NCBI RefSeq assembly: GCF_000473085.1
Contig: NZ_AXBA01000005.1
Span: 99,262-163,261 of the forward strand
DNA length: 64,000 nucleotides
Direction of reading: 5' to 3'
DNA from: Azorhizobium doebereinerae UFLA1-100
GTDB lineage: Bacteria; Pseudomonadota; Alphaproteobacteria; Rhizobiales; Xanthobacteraceae
Shown piece after piece: positions 18,172 through 26,496 of the stretch. A program made the position numbers and the translations under genes. The notes under the pieces are model-generated. The model had not been told where the DNA came from. It saw only the letters and a list, made by a program, of their open reading frames with translations, and did no database searches. Numbering within the stretch: position 1 is the stretch's first letter; the number at the start of each line of letters is the position of its first letter.

Positions 18172-19613
18172 GCTCCCACCTCCCTCAAGGCGGCGAGAAC
18201 GGCCGCGGTGTCCGAGAACGGATATGTCCGGTCGCCTATGATTTGGCCCGTTTCGTGACCTTTGCCAGCAACAAGGAGAACATCCCCAGGGGCAAGCATG
18301 CGCACGCCGGCCCGGATGGCCTCCTCGCGGGCGCCGATTTCCAGCGCGCCGGGGGCGGCGGCGAGGATCTCCGCCCGGATGGCGGCCGGGTCCTCGCTGC
18401 GCGGATTGTCGTCGGTCACGATCACCACATCGGCCTTGCGGGCGGCGATGGCGCCCATCAGCGGGCGCTTGCCCCGATCCCGGTCGCCGCCGCAGCCGAA
18501 CAGCGCGATCAGCCGGCCGGGGGTGGCGGCGCGCAGGGTGTCGAGCACGGTCTCCAGCGCCTCCGGCTTGTGGGCATAGTCCACGAACACCGGCCGGGCC
18601 GGGTCGTCGCCGATCCGCTCCAGCCGCCCCGGCACGCCCGAGAGGCCGGCGAGCGCGGCGAGCGCGTCATCGAGCGGCACCCCGCCCGCGGCGACCAGGC
18701 ACGCCGCCAGCAGCGCATTGTCAGCCTGGAACCGTCCGACCAGCGGCACCACCACGTCCGGCCGGTCGGCGAAGCGGATGCGCTGGCCGGTGCCCTGGGC
18801 GATCACGTCCGTCACCTTCAGGTCGCCGCCGGGGCCGATGGCGAAGGTCGGCAGGCCGCGGGTGCGGGCGTAGGCCAGCGTGGTCGCGCCATAGGGCGCG
18901 TCGAGCGCGGCCACGGCGGGCGCCGTATCCGGCAGCAGCTCGGTGAACAGCCGCAGCTTGGCGTGGTAGTAGGCTTCCACCGTCGGGTGGTAGTCCAGAT
19001 GGTCCCGCCCGAGATTGGTGAAGCCGCCGGCGGAGAGCCGGACGCCGTCGAGCCGGCGCTGGTCGAGGCCGTGCGAGGAAGCTTCCAGCGCCATGTGGGT
19101 CACGCCGGCGCCGGCCAGCCGGTCGAGCGCCGCATGCAGGTCCGCCGGATCAGGAGAGGTGAGGCCGCCATAGGTGGACTGCCCCGGCGCGATCAGGCCG
19201 AGCGTGCCCATATAGGCTGCCTGGAAGCCGAGATGGGTCCAGATCTGGCGCAGGAACTCGGCGACCGAGGTCTTGCCGGCGGTGCCGGTGACGGCGACGA
19301 CGGTCTCGGGCTGGCGGGCATGGAAGCGGGCGGCGGCCAGCGCCAGCGAGCGGCGCACGTCGAGCGAGAAGACCAGCGGCACCGCCATGTCCGGCGGCGC
19401 GCCTGTGGGCTCCATCAGCACGGCGGCGGCGCCCCGCGCCAGTGCGTCGGGCACGAAGCGGGCGCCATCGGCCTTCACCCCGGGCACCGCCACGAACAGC
19501 GTGCCCGGCAGGACCTTGCGGCTGTCGCTGGTGATGCCGCTGATGGCGCTCGCATGCCCTTCGCCCCGCTCCAGGCGGGCGTGACCGGCGATCAGTGCGA
19601 CGAGATCCGCCAT
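18168..19613 (-). CDS. murE: UDP-N-acetylmuramoyl-tripeptide synthetase, meso-diaminopimelate adding
   Basis: The 481-residue Mur ligase adds the third stem residue. Motifs are the P-loop GTAGKTS, LEASSHGL and VDYAHKPEAL. The specificity motif DNPR (TDDNPRSEDPA) marks meso-diaminopimelate-adding enzymes, consistent with a Gram-negative wall. It lies between ftsI (68-bp gap) and murF (4-bp overlap). Confidence 0.97.
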   Translation of the reverse strand: MADLVALIAGHARLERGEGHASAISGITSDSRKVLPGTLFVAVPGVKADGARFVPDALARGAAAVLMEPTGAPPDMAVPLVFSLDVRRSLALAAARFHARQPETVVAVTGTAGKTSVAEFLRQIWTHLGFQAAYMGTLGLIAPGQSTYGGLTSPDPADLHAALDRLAGAGVTHMALEASSHGLDQRRLDGVRLSAGGFTNLGRDHLDYHPTVEAYYHAKLRLFTELLPDTAPAVAALDAPYGATTLAYARTRGLPTFAIGPGGDLKVTDVIAQGTGQRIRFADRPDVVVPLVGRFQADNALLAACLVAAGGVPLDDALAALAGLSGVPGRLERIGDDPARPVFVDYAHKPEALETVLDTLRAATPGRLIALFGCGGDRDRGKRPLMGAIAARKADVVIVTDDNPRSEDPAAIRAEILAAAPGALEIGAREEAIRAGVRMLAPGDVLLVAGKGHETGQIIGDRTYPFSDTAAVLAALREVGA

Positions 19614-19681
19614 GGTGCCCTTCTGTGACCTTCTTTGATGGCTGACCGTCCCCCGGACGGGCCCGGCCCGCTGGGGCCGGA

Positions 19682-21652
19682 TCAGCGCCGGTCCGCCACC
19701 TTCTGCCCGATGTCACGCAACATCTGATCCGAATTGAGCGGCGTCTGGCGCGGCGCGACGTTCAGCATCGGCGCGATGCGCTCCACGATCTTTCCGGCGG
19801 TCGGCGCCGCATTCCAGCCCGACGTGGCATAGCCGTGGGTCTCGGGCGTGGGCTGGGGCTCGTCCAGCATAACCAGCAGCAGATATTGCGGCTTCTCCAT
19901 AGGGAACACCGCCGTGAAGGAAGTCAGCAGCTTGTTGTGCGCATAGCGGCCGTTGACCACTTTCTCGGCCGTGCCGGTCTTGGCGCCGACATTGTAGCCC
20001 GGAACGTTCGCGCTCTTGCCGGAGCCCTTCTCCACGTTGAGGCGCAGGAGGTAGCGCATCTTGTCGGAGGTTTCCGGCTTCAGCACACGGGTGGCCACCT
20101 GCATGGCCTCTTCCTCGCTGCGCTTCATGAAGGTCGGCGGGATCAGATAGCCGCCATTCACCATGGAATTGACCGCCATCACCGCCTGCAGCGGCGCGAC
20201 GGCGATGCCGTGGCCGAAGGCGATCGTGGCTGAGTTCACCTCGCCCCAGCGACGCGGAACGATGGGCTCGGCGCTCTCGGGCAGCTCGGTCCGCAGCCGG
20301 TCGAGCTGGCCCATCTTGCGCAGGAACGCCTTGTGCGCCTCCACGCCGAGACTCAGCACCATCTTCGCGGTGCCGACGTTGGACGAATAGATGTAGATCT
20401 CCGGCACCGACAGCACCCGGCCTTCCGCATGGAAGTCGTGAATGGCGAAGCGGCCGAAGGACAGGGCGCCACGGGCGTCGAACGAACTGCCGAGGGTGAC
20501 CTTCCCGGAATCCAGCGCCATGGCGAAGGACAGCGACTTGAAGGTCGAGCCCATCTCGAACACGCCGGTGGTCAGGCGGTTGAGGTGGGCGTTGTCGCGC
20601 GGGTCGCCGGACTGGTTGGGGTCGAAGTCGGGCAGCGAGACCATGGACACGACCTCGCCGGTGCGCACGTTGGTCACCAGCCCCATGGCCGCCTTGGCCT
20701 TGAACTTGTCCCGCGCCTTCAGGAGTTCGTCCCGCAGCGCGTGCTGGACGCGCGAATCCATCGCCAGCGCCACCGGCTCCTGCTGGCGGTCGGTGGCAAG
20801 GCCGGCGAGGTGCAGTTCGGCGAGGCCCCGGTTGTCGACATATTTCTCCAGCCCGGCAATGCCCTGGTTGTCCACGTTCACGTTGCCGAGCACGTGGGAG
20901 AAGGTGGGACCGTCGGGATAGATGCGGCGGTTCTCGCGCACGAAGCCGATGCCGGGAAAGCCGAGCCGGTAGATGGCCCGCTGCTGGGCCGGCGTGATCT
21001 CACGTTTCAGCCAGGCGAAGCCCTTGCCGGAGTTCAGCCGGGCGCGCACCTCGGCGACGTCCAGGTCCGGCAGCACCTTGAGCAGGCCTTCCAGCGTCTC
21101 GTCGGGATCGATCAGGCGCTTGGGCTCGGCGAACAGCGAGGGCGAGCGCACGTCGATGGCGATGACGTCGCCGTTGCGGTCCACGATGTCCGGGCGGGCC
21201 GAGGCCACCGCCTCCGAGCCGCCGCCGCGCGTGCCATTGGGATCGGAGGTCAGCGCCAGGATGGTGAGGCGGCCGGCGATGGCCACGAACACCAGCGAGA
21301 AGGCCAGGATGATCAGCTTGAGCCGCGCCCGCGCCACCGTCTCCTGGTCCACCCGGTCGAGCCCGAACAGGCCTCGGACGATGAAGATGGAGGCGTGGTA
21401 GGAGAACAGGACGAGGCCGATCGCCCGCATCACGAACCAGCGGCACAGCCGGTAGATGCGCAGCACGATCCACCGCAGGATGCCGTAGAACGCCATCCCC
21501 ACCGCCCGCACCATGCGCCACAGCAGGTCCAACAGGAACAGGCCGGCGACGCCGCCCATGCGGCCGAGGACGCGCCCGGTGGCGGCGCCGGCCCGGCCGA
21601 GGAGGCGGCCGGCCTTGGCCAGCGGTGCGGGAATGGAAAACGAGGGGGTCAT
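19682..21652 (-). CDS. ftsI: Division-specific peptidoglycan transpeptidase (penicillin-binding protein 3)
   Basis: Start 21652 is placed just after ftsL (13-bp gap), giving 656 residues. The class B PBP carries the active Ser369 in GSTFKS (368-373), SSN (423-425) and KTGT (558-561), with a dimerisation domain at about 150-300. The enzyme cross-links septal peptidoglycan in complex with FtsW. The membrane anchor is at about 111-134. Before it lies a roughly 100-residue extension with Arg-rich hydrophobic stretches (35-95), longer than usual for FtsI. A more internal true start cannot be excluded. Confidence 0.95.
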   Translation of the reverse strand: MTPSFSIPAPLAKAGRLLGRAGAATGRVLGRMGGVAGLFLLDLLWRMVRAVGMAFYGILRWIVLRIYRLCRWFVMRAIGLVLFSYHASIFIVRGLFGLDRVDQETVARARLKLIILAFSLVFVAIAGRLTILALTSDPNGTRGGGSEAVASARPDIVDRNGDVIAIDVRSPSLFAEPKRLIDPDETLEGLLKVLPDLDVAEVRARLNSGKGFAWLKREITPAQQRAIYRLGFPGIGFVRENRRIYPDGPTFSHVLGNVNVDNQGIAGLEKYVDNRGLAELHLAGLATDRQQEPVALAMDSRVQHALRDELLKARDKFKAKAAMGLVTNVRTGEVVSMVSLPDFDPNQSGDPRDNAHLNRLTTGVFEMGSTFKSLSFAMALDSGKVTLGSSFDARGALSFGRFAIHDFHAEGRVLSVPEIYIYSSNVGTAKMVLSLGVEAHKAFLRKMGQLDRLRTELPESAEPIVPRRWGEVNSATIAFGHGIAVAPLQAVMAVNSMVNGGYLIPPTFMKRSEEEAMQVATRVLKPETSDKMRYLLRLNVEKGSGKSANVPGYNVGAKTGTAEKVVNGRYAHNKLLTSFTAVFPMEKPQYLLLVMLDEPQPTPETHGYATSGWNAAPTAGKIVERIAPMLNVAPRQTPLNSDQMLRDIGQKVADRR

Positions 21653-21665
21653 GGCATGGGCCTCG

Positions 21666-22280
21666 TTAATGCGTGCCGCCGAGCAGCCCGGGCGGCAGGA
21701 GCGCACCCAGAGCGGCGAAGGGATTGGTGGGAGCCTGGGGCGCCGGGGCGGCCTGGGGCTGGGGCGCCTCGCGCGGGGCGGCCTGCGCCATCGGCGCGGA
21801 GGCGCGGGGCGTGGCGGCGCTGGGAGCTGCGGGCTTCGGCTTCGCCGGGCTGGTCGGCGAGCGGAGCGAAGAGGATGCCGGCGGGGCCGAACTGCCGGAA
21901 TTCGCGCGCTCGGACGGCACCGACTTGGCGCTGGTCGACGAGGTGGTGAGCGGCGCATCCACCAGCGCCTCGATCATCCCGCCGATGCCGTCACCGCCGG
22001 CCGCCGGCTTCTCCGGCAGGTCGTCGAGGGTGGAGATGTTGTCCGGGGAGAGCGGCTGCAGGTCGAGATGGCGCTGCACCAGCCCCTGCACATAGAGCGG
22101 CGCGGTGCGCCGGGCCCATTCCGCGCGCAGGACGGCGATCTGGTCGCGTTCGGTGCGGATCGCGGCGCGCAGGTGGGCGAGGCGTTCCGCCTCCGCCGTG
22201 GAAGCGTACTTCACCTGATAGACCACTGCGGCGGTCACGAGCAGCGCCAGAACCATCAACAGGTTGGCGATGCGGAACAT
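21666..22280 (-). CDS. ftsL: Cell division protein FtsL with long Pro/Ala/Ser-rich tail
   Basis: The small bitopic protein has a membrane segment (about 5-22), a short coiled coil (about 25-65, with LRAAIRTERDQIAVLRAEWA) and the conserved LQPLSPDNI-type end of the periplasmic domain. It scaffolds FtsQ/FtsB and activates FtsWI. At 204 residues it is much longer than typical FtsL (about 100-130) because of a Pro/Ala/Ser-rich tail (about 90-204). It lies directly after rsmH. Confidence 0.85.
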   Translation of the reverse strand: MFRIANLLMVLALLVTAAVVYQVKYASTAEAERLAHLRAAIRTERDQIAVLRAEWARRTAPLYVQGLVQRHLDLQPLSPDNISTLDDLPEKPAAGGDGIGGMIEALVDAPLTTSSTSAKSVPSERANSGSSAPPASSSLRSPTSPAKPKPAAPSAATPRASAPMAQAAPREAPQPQAAPAPQAPTNPFAALGALLPPGLLGGTH

Positions 22281-23321
22281 TCAGTTTCGTCTCCGCCCTC
22301 GGCGTTGCGACAGGTCGGCGGGAAGCAGTCCCGCCAAGTCACCGTCCGGATGCGCCGGGGCTTCCGTGCGCTCGGCCGCGCGAAGCTTCGCGGACCTTGC
22401 ACGCGGATTGCCTGCCACTTCCTCGGAGCCGGCCTCCACCATCCCCTTGGCCACGAGCCGGAAGGAGGGGGCCGGCCCCTCCGCTTGCGGCATATGACGC
22501 GAGGCGGACGGTGCCTTGCTCCGATGTGACAGAAAATTCTTAACGATCCGGTCTTCGAGCGAATGAAACGTCACCACCACCAGCCGGCCACCCGGCTTCA
22601 GCACCCGCTCGGCCGCCGCCAGGGCGCCCACAAGCTCCTGCAATTCCTCGTTTACGGCGATGCGCAGGGCCTGGAAGGTGCGGGTGGCGGGATGCATTTC
22701 GCCGGGCTTGGCCCAGACCACCTTCGAGACGATGTCGGCCAGCTGAAGGGTGCGGGTGATGGGCGATTCCGCCCGCGCGGCGACGATGGCCTTGGCGATC
22801 TGGCGCGAGAATCGCTCCTCGCCCAGGGTCCAGATCACATGGGCGAGTTCCACCTCGTCGAGGTCGGCCACGAGGTCGGCGGCGGAAGGGCCGTCATTGG
22901 CCATGCGCATGTCGAGCGGCCCGTCGCGGCGGAAGGAAAAGCCACGCTCGGCCTCGTCGAGCTGCATGGAGGAGACGCCGATGTCCAGCACCACGCCGTC
23001 GAGCGGGGCAAAGTCCATCTGCTGCGCCACGGTGCCGAGCTCGGAGAAGCGGTCCTGCACCAAAGTGAGCCGCCCGCCCGCATCCAGCACCAGGCCGGCG
23101 CCGCCGGCGATGGCGGTGGGGTCACGGTCGATGGCCAGCACGCGGCAGTCGGCGGCGGCGAGGATGGCGCGGGTGTAACCTCCCGCGCCGAAGGTGCCGT
23201 CCACATAGCGGCCGGCATCCTTCGGCGCGAGGTGCGCGAGAACTTCGGCAAGCATCACCGGAAGATGACGGGCCGGTCCGCCTGCGGCGTCGGTGGGCCC
23301 GACCCCGCGACCCGTCTTCAT
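22281..23321 (-). CDS. rsmH: 16S rRNA (cytosine1402-N4)-methyltransferase
   Basis: The 346-residue SAM-dependent enzyme (also called MraW) methylates C1402 of 16S rRNA. Visible are [46 protein letters not shown] and [16 protein letters not shown]. It overlaps the mraZ stop by 4 bp and abuts ftsL. Confidence 0.97.
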   Translation of the reverse strand: MKTGRGVGPTDAAGGPARHLPVMLAEVLAHLAPKDAGRYVDGTFGAGGYTRAILAAADCRVLAIDRDPTAIAGGAGLVLDAGGRLTLVQDRFSELGTVAQQMDFAPLDGVVLDIGVSSMQLDEAERGFSFRRDGPLDMRMANDGPSAADLVADLDEVELAHVIWTLGEERFSRQIAKAIVAARAESPITRTLQLADIVSKVVWAKPGEMHPATRTFQALRIAVNEELQELVGALAAAERVLKPGGRLVVVTFHSLEDRIVKNFLSHRSKAPSASRHMPQAEGPAPSFRLVAKGMVEAGSEEVAGNPRARSAKLRAAERTEAPAHPDGDLAGLLPADLSQRRGRRRN

Positions 23322-23791
23322 CCCGTGGTACTCCCCTCGTTCTCCTGTCCGGCTCCCAGGTCACGCCGCAGCTTGCGCACCTTCTCGCGGGCCTCTGCGA
23401 GATGGGCGCGAAAGCGCTCCGGTTCCCAGATCCGGAACTTGTGCCCGAGGCCCACGAACGTCACCTGATCGGCAATCGCGGCGTGGGCTTTCAGGCTGTC
23501 CGTCAGGACCGCCCGGCCTTCCGGGTCGATCCTCAGCATTTCCGTCGTGCCGTAGAGCGCCGCCGCCAGTTCCTCCCGCGCTTCCGAATAGGGCGGATAG
23601 CGGGCGATCAGGGCTTCGATCTCGGCCATCAGGCGATTGCCGCCCGCATCCAGCGCCGGTTCGGCGAGGCTGGGGTGGCAATGGAGAAGGTCCGTGCCGT
23701 CCTTCCCGAGGACGGTGCGATAGGGCGCGGGAATGGAGACCCGGCCCTTGGCGTCCAGGCGCATCGTGTAGGTGGACACGAAGCGGTCCAT
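23318..23791 (-). CDS. mraZ: Transcriptional regulator / nucleoid protein MraZ
   Basis: The start at 23791 gives 157 residues opening with [20 protein letters not shown], the first of two SpoVT/AbrB-like repeats; the second carries [19 protein letters not shown]. MraZ forms a ring that binds direct TGGGN repeats in its own promoter and represses the dcw cluster in characterised bacteria. Such repeats are present at 23891-23935, so autoregulation is very likely. An earlier in-frame start would add 13 residues unlike the family. It is the first gene of the leftward half. Confidence 0.95.
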   Translation of the reverse strand: MDRFVSTYTMRLDAKGRVSIPAPYRTVLGKDGTDLLHCHPSLAEPALDAGGNRLMAEIEALIARYPPYSEAREELAAALYGTTEMLRIDPEGRAVLTDSLKAHAAIADQVTFVGLGHKFRIWEPERFRAHLAEAREKVRKLRRDLGAGQENEGSTTG

Positions 23792-23890
23792 GACGCCCGT
23801 GGAACCCCCAGCGCAATAAGGAACCCCCACCTGCGGGACACCGCCGCCTCACACGGCCGGGACACGGCGAAACGCGCCAGCATCTCCGGA

Positions 23891-23935
23891 TGGGTGATTT
23901 TGGGTTAACATGGGATATTATGGGCGTCAATGGAT
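23891..23935 (+). promoter_or_regulatory. MraZ direct-repeat operator: TGGGN boxes at 10-nt period
   Basis: TGGGT (23891), TGGGT (23901), TGGGA (23911) and TGGGC (23921) recur exactly every 10 nt, followed by a degenerate fifth, TGGAT (23931). Spacers are 5 nt. MraZ is known to bind TGGGN repeats separated by 5 nt. The array lies 100-145 nt upstream of the mraZ start codon. Confidence 0.85.
23902..23930 (-). promoter_or_regulatory. Possible sigma-70-type promoter of the mraZ operon
   Basis: On the minus strand TTGACG (23930-23925) is followed 17 nt later by TAACCC (23907-23902), a weak -10. It lies within the MraZ repeats, so bound MraZ would block it. Only the -35 element is convincing. Confidence 0.35.
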
Positions 23936-24061
23936 TCAGGCGGGGGCGACGCCCCTCCAGGCCCGCCACTTCCCGCCACGACAGCAAGACGGCGCGCTTG
24001 GCGCGGGGGACCCCTCCGGTGCGGGGTTTCGCCGCGCAAAATGGTGAACCCACGCGCAAGC

Positions 24062-24076
24062 TTAACGGCGCATTAA
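24062..24076. promoter_or_regulatory. CtrA-type binding site TTAA-N7-TTAA
   Basis: TTAA (24062-24065) and TTAA (24073-24076) are separated by exactly 7 nt and followed by CC, matching the alphaproteobacterial CtrA consensus. Position between mraZ and the djlA-like gene suggests cell-cycle control of one or both. Confidence 0.6.
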
Positions 24077-24325
24077 CCCTAATCAGTCCTTAACTTAGGG
24101 ACCGGGCCTTTCCATCGCCCAGGCGGCGGGACGGTTCGACGGGGGTGAATCACCGCAGGACGTCGGCACCGCCCGCGGTCCGGCGGAAGCGGATGCCGGA
24201 CGCGGGCTTCGGCCACGGCCGGCACCGCGCCTGCAAACAGCCCCCTCGCGTTGCGTTATGGTTAACAATTTGTTGCGGCAGCGTTCTGCGTCTCTACTGT
24301 TGATGAGTGACCGGGTGGGGGGTTC

Positions 24326-25033
24326 GTGACTCTGGTGGGGATCATCGGCGGGGCCGGCGTGGGGTTTGCCCTGGGCGGCCCGCTCGGCGCATTGCTCGGC
24401 GGCCTTGCCGGACATGCGCTCCAACGCCTGCTTGCTCCCGCCCCGCGTCCCGCTGCCTTCTCAATCGCCCTCATCGCACTCTGCGCCAAGATGGCCAAGG
24501 CCGATGGCGTAGTCGTGCCGGTGGAAGTCGCCGCGTTCCGTGAAGTCTTCGATATTTCCCCCGAGGATCTTGCAGGAGTGGCTCGCGTGTTTGACCTAGC
24601 CAGCCAAGACACCGCCGGTTTTGAAGCCTACGCCCGACAGATCGGCGTGATGTTCGCCGACGAGCCGGACACCCGCGAAGACCTTCTCGACGCCCTGTTT
24701 CACGTGGCCAAGGCGGACCACGCACTGCATCCGGGCGAACTGGTCTTCATGCAGAAGGTCGCCGTCCTCCTCGGCTTCGATGGCCCGGCCTATGACCGGA
24801 TCGAGGCCCGCCACGTGCGCCGGCCCGGCGACCCCTATGCGGTGCTGGACCTGCCCCACGACGCCACGGATGCCCAGATCAAGGCCCGCTGGCGCCAGCT
24901 GGTGCGCGAGCACCATCCCGACCGCCTTCTGTCGCGGGGCGTGCCGCCGGCGGCGATCAAGCTCGCCAACGACCGGGTGGTTGCGGTAAACGCGGCCTAC
25001 GCCCGCATTCTCGAACACCGGGAGAAACGGTGA
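24326..25033 (+). CDS. DjlA-like protein: TerB-like helical domain plus C-terminal J domain
   Basis: The GTG start at 24326 gives 235 residues. A short Gly-rich hydrophobic N-terminus (about 1-37) could insert in the membrane. It is followed by a TerB/DjlA-like helical domain (about 45-155, with KMAKADGVV and VAKADHALHPGE) and a J domain (about 168-233) containing the HPD tripeptide (REHHPDRL) that stimulates DnaK. DjlA proteins are membrane-associated DnaK co-chaperones. The stop overlaps the GTG start of the amidase gene, so the two are coupled. Confidence 0.85.
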   Translation: MTLVGIIGGAGVGFALGGPLGALLGGLAGHALQRLLAPAPRPAAFSIALIALCAKMAKADGVVVPVEVAAFREVFDISPEDLAGVARVFDLASQDTAGFEAYARQIGVMFADEPDTREDLLDALFHVAKADHALHPGELVFMQKVAVLLGFDGPAYDRIEARHVRRPGDPYAVLDLPHDATDAQIKARWRQLVREHHPDRLLSRGVPPAAIKLANDRVVAVNAAYARILEHREKR

Positions 25034-25860
25034 GTCCCGAGCCTTTGCCCTTCGCCCCAGACAGCGACCTCGTCAGCCTTCTCGCCCCCTCCCCCAACCA
25101 CGGGGAGCGCAAGTCCGCCATCGACATGCTGGTGCTGCACTATACCGGCATGGAGAGCGCGGAAGCGGCCATCGACCTCCTGCGCGCGCCCACCGCCGAG
25201 GTCTCCTGCCACTACGTGGTGCTGGAGGACGGCAGCATCATCCAGATGGTGCCGGAGGCGCGGCGGGCGTGGCATGCGGGCGTGTCCTCCTGGGAAGGCA
25301 AGGACGACATCAATTCCCGCTCCATCGGCATCGAGATCGTCAATCCCGGCCATGAGCTCGGCTATCCGGATTTTCCCGAGCGCCAGCTCCGCTCGGTGGC
25401 GGCCTTGTGCCAGGACCTCATCGCCCGCCATGCCATCCGCGCCGACCGCGTGCTGGCCCACTCCGACGTCGCGCCGGGGCGCAAGCAGGATCCGGGCGAG
25501 AAATTCCCCTGGGAGTTCCTGCACCATGCCGGCGTCGGCCATCATGTGCACGAGGCACCGAAGGGCGGCGGGCGCTTCCTGATGATGGGCGACAGCGGCC
25601 AGCCCATCGCGGCCCTCCAGGCCATGCTGGCGCTCTACGGCTACGGCCTTGCGGTGACCGGCGTCTATGACGCGGCGACGCAGGACGTGGTCACCGCCTT
25701 CCAGCGCCATTTCCGCCGCTCGCAGGTGGACGGCGTGGCCGACGGCTCCACCATTCTCACCCTGCGCAACCTGATCGGCGCCCGCCCGCAGGACGGGGAC
25801 GCGCCGGACCATGACCACGACGGCCATGGCCATGGCCATGGCGGCTGCGCGCACGGCTGA
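25030..25860 (+). CDS. N-acetylmuramoyl-L-alanine amidase, AmpD/AmiD type with peptidoglycan-binding domain
   Basis: GTG start overlaps the upstream stop; 276 residues. The Amidase_2 domain (about 15-175) carries the zinc ligands (LVLHYT; AHSDVAPGRKQDPG) that cleave the MurNAc-L-Ala bond. A PG_binding_1 domain follows (about 185-250). The C-terminus is a His-rich tail (HDGHGHGHGGCAHG) that could bind metal. No signal peptide is visible, pointing to cytoplasmic recycling of anhydro-muropeptides, although the PG-binding domain is more common in exported forms. Confidence 0.88.
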   Translation: MSPEPLPFAPDSDLVSLLAPSPNHGERKSAIDMLVLHYTGMESAEAAIDLLRAPTAEVSCHYVVLEDGSIIQMVPEARRAWHAGVSSWEGKDDINSRSIGIEIVNPGHELGYPDFPERQLRSVAALCQDLIARHAIRADRVLAHSDVAPGRKQDPGEKFPWEFLHHAGVGHHVHEAPKGGGRFLMMGDSGQPIAALQAMLALYGYGLAVTGVYDAATQDVVTAFQRHFRRSQVDGVADGSTILTLRNLIGARPQDGDAPDHDHDGHGHGHGGCAHG

Positions 25861-25929
25861 GGCCAGCCGCGCCAGGGGAAAAGCGGCGGGACGCTTGACG
25901 CCCGGCTCGCGAACCCCCATTGCAGGGCC

Positions 25930-26304
25930 ACCAGCCGGCCGGGCGGCCGCGATGTTCGCATCGAGGAAAGTCCGGGCTCCACGGAGACACGGTGCCGGAT
26001 AACGTCCGGCGGGGGCGACCCTAGGGAAAGTGCCACAGAAATCAGACCGCCCGTGCGTGCACGGGTAAGGGTGAAACGGTGGGGTAAGAGCCCACCGCGC
26101 GACCGGCAACGGAAGCGGCACGGTAAACCCCACCGGGAGCAAGGTCGAATAGGGACGGCACGGCCCGCGCAAGCGGTCCAATCCGGTCTTCGGATCGTCG
26201 TCCGGGTTGACTGCCAGAGGCGCCGGGTAACCGGCGTCCTAGAGGAATGGCCGCCACGCGGGAGCAATCCCGCCGTACAGAACCCGGCTTATAGGCCGGC
26301 TGGT
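25930..26304 (+). ncRNA. rnpB: RNase P RNA (bacterial type A)
   Basis: The catalytic RNA of tRNA 5' processing. The ends are set by an 11-bp P1 helix: ACCAGCCGGCC (25930-25940) pairs perfectly with GGCCGGCTGGT (26294-26304). Conserved blocks follow in the expected order: GAGGAAAGTCCGGGCTCC (25963-25980), AGGGTGAAACGGTGGGGTAA, GGCACGGTAAACCCCACCGG and AGAACCCGGCTTATAGG near the 3' end. About 375 nt, usual for type A. It lies 69 bp after the amidase gene in the same orientation. Confidence 0.95.
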
Positions 26305-26496
26305 AACTCTCCCCCGCCCGCGGGCGGCGCGCCCGCTCCGCCAACCATGCCGATGCGGTTCCTTAACGCGTCTGGGATAGAGCCCGCGACGCCGCGCGCC
26401 GCGACCGCCTGTCCGGTCCCGCTTCCGCTCGGCTGTCCGCACACTATCCTGGCCACCGTCGGTGGGAACGGCCGGCTGAACCTTTGGGGGGTTCTC

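Larger units (their letters stand above)
23792..24325. other. 534-bp divergent control region of mraZ and djlA-like genes
   Basis: This is the largest regulatory gap of the dcw locus. It contains the MraZ direct-repeat operator (23891-23935), a CtrA-type site (24062-24076) and a TTAAC half site near 24262. No protein or RNA gene is apparent inside it. Confidence 0.65.

Noticed and set aside
26316..26337. Hairpin just downstream of rnpB as its terminator
   Set aside because: Six-bp GC stem without a T tract in DNA where such stems arise often by chance.
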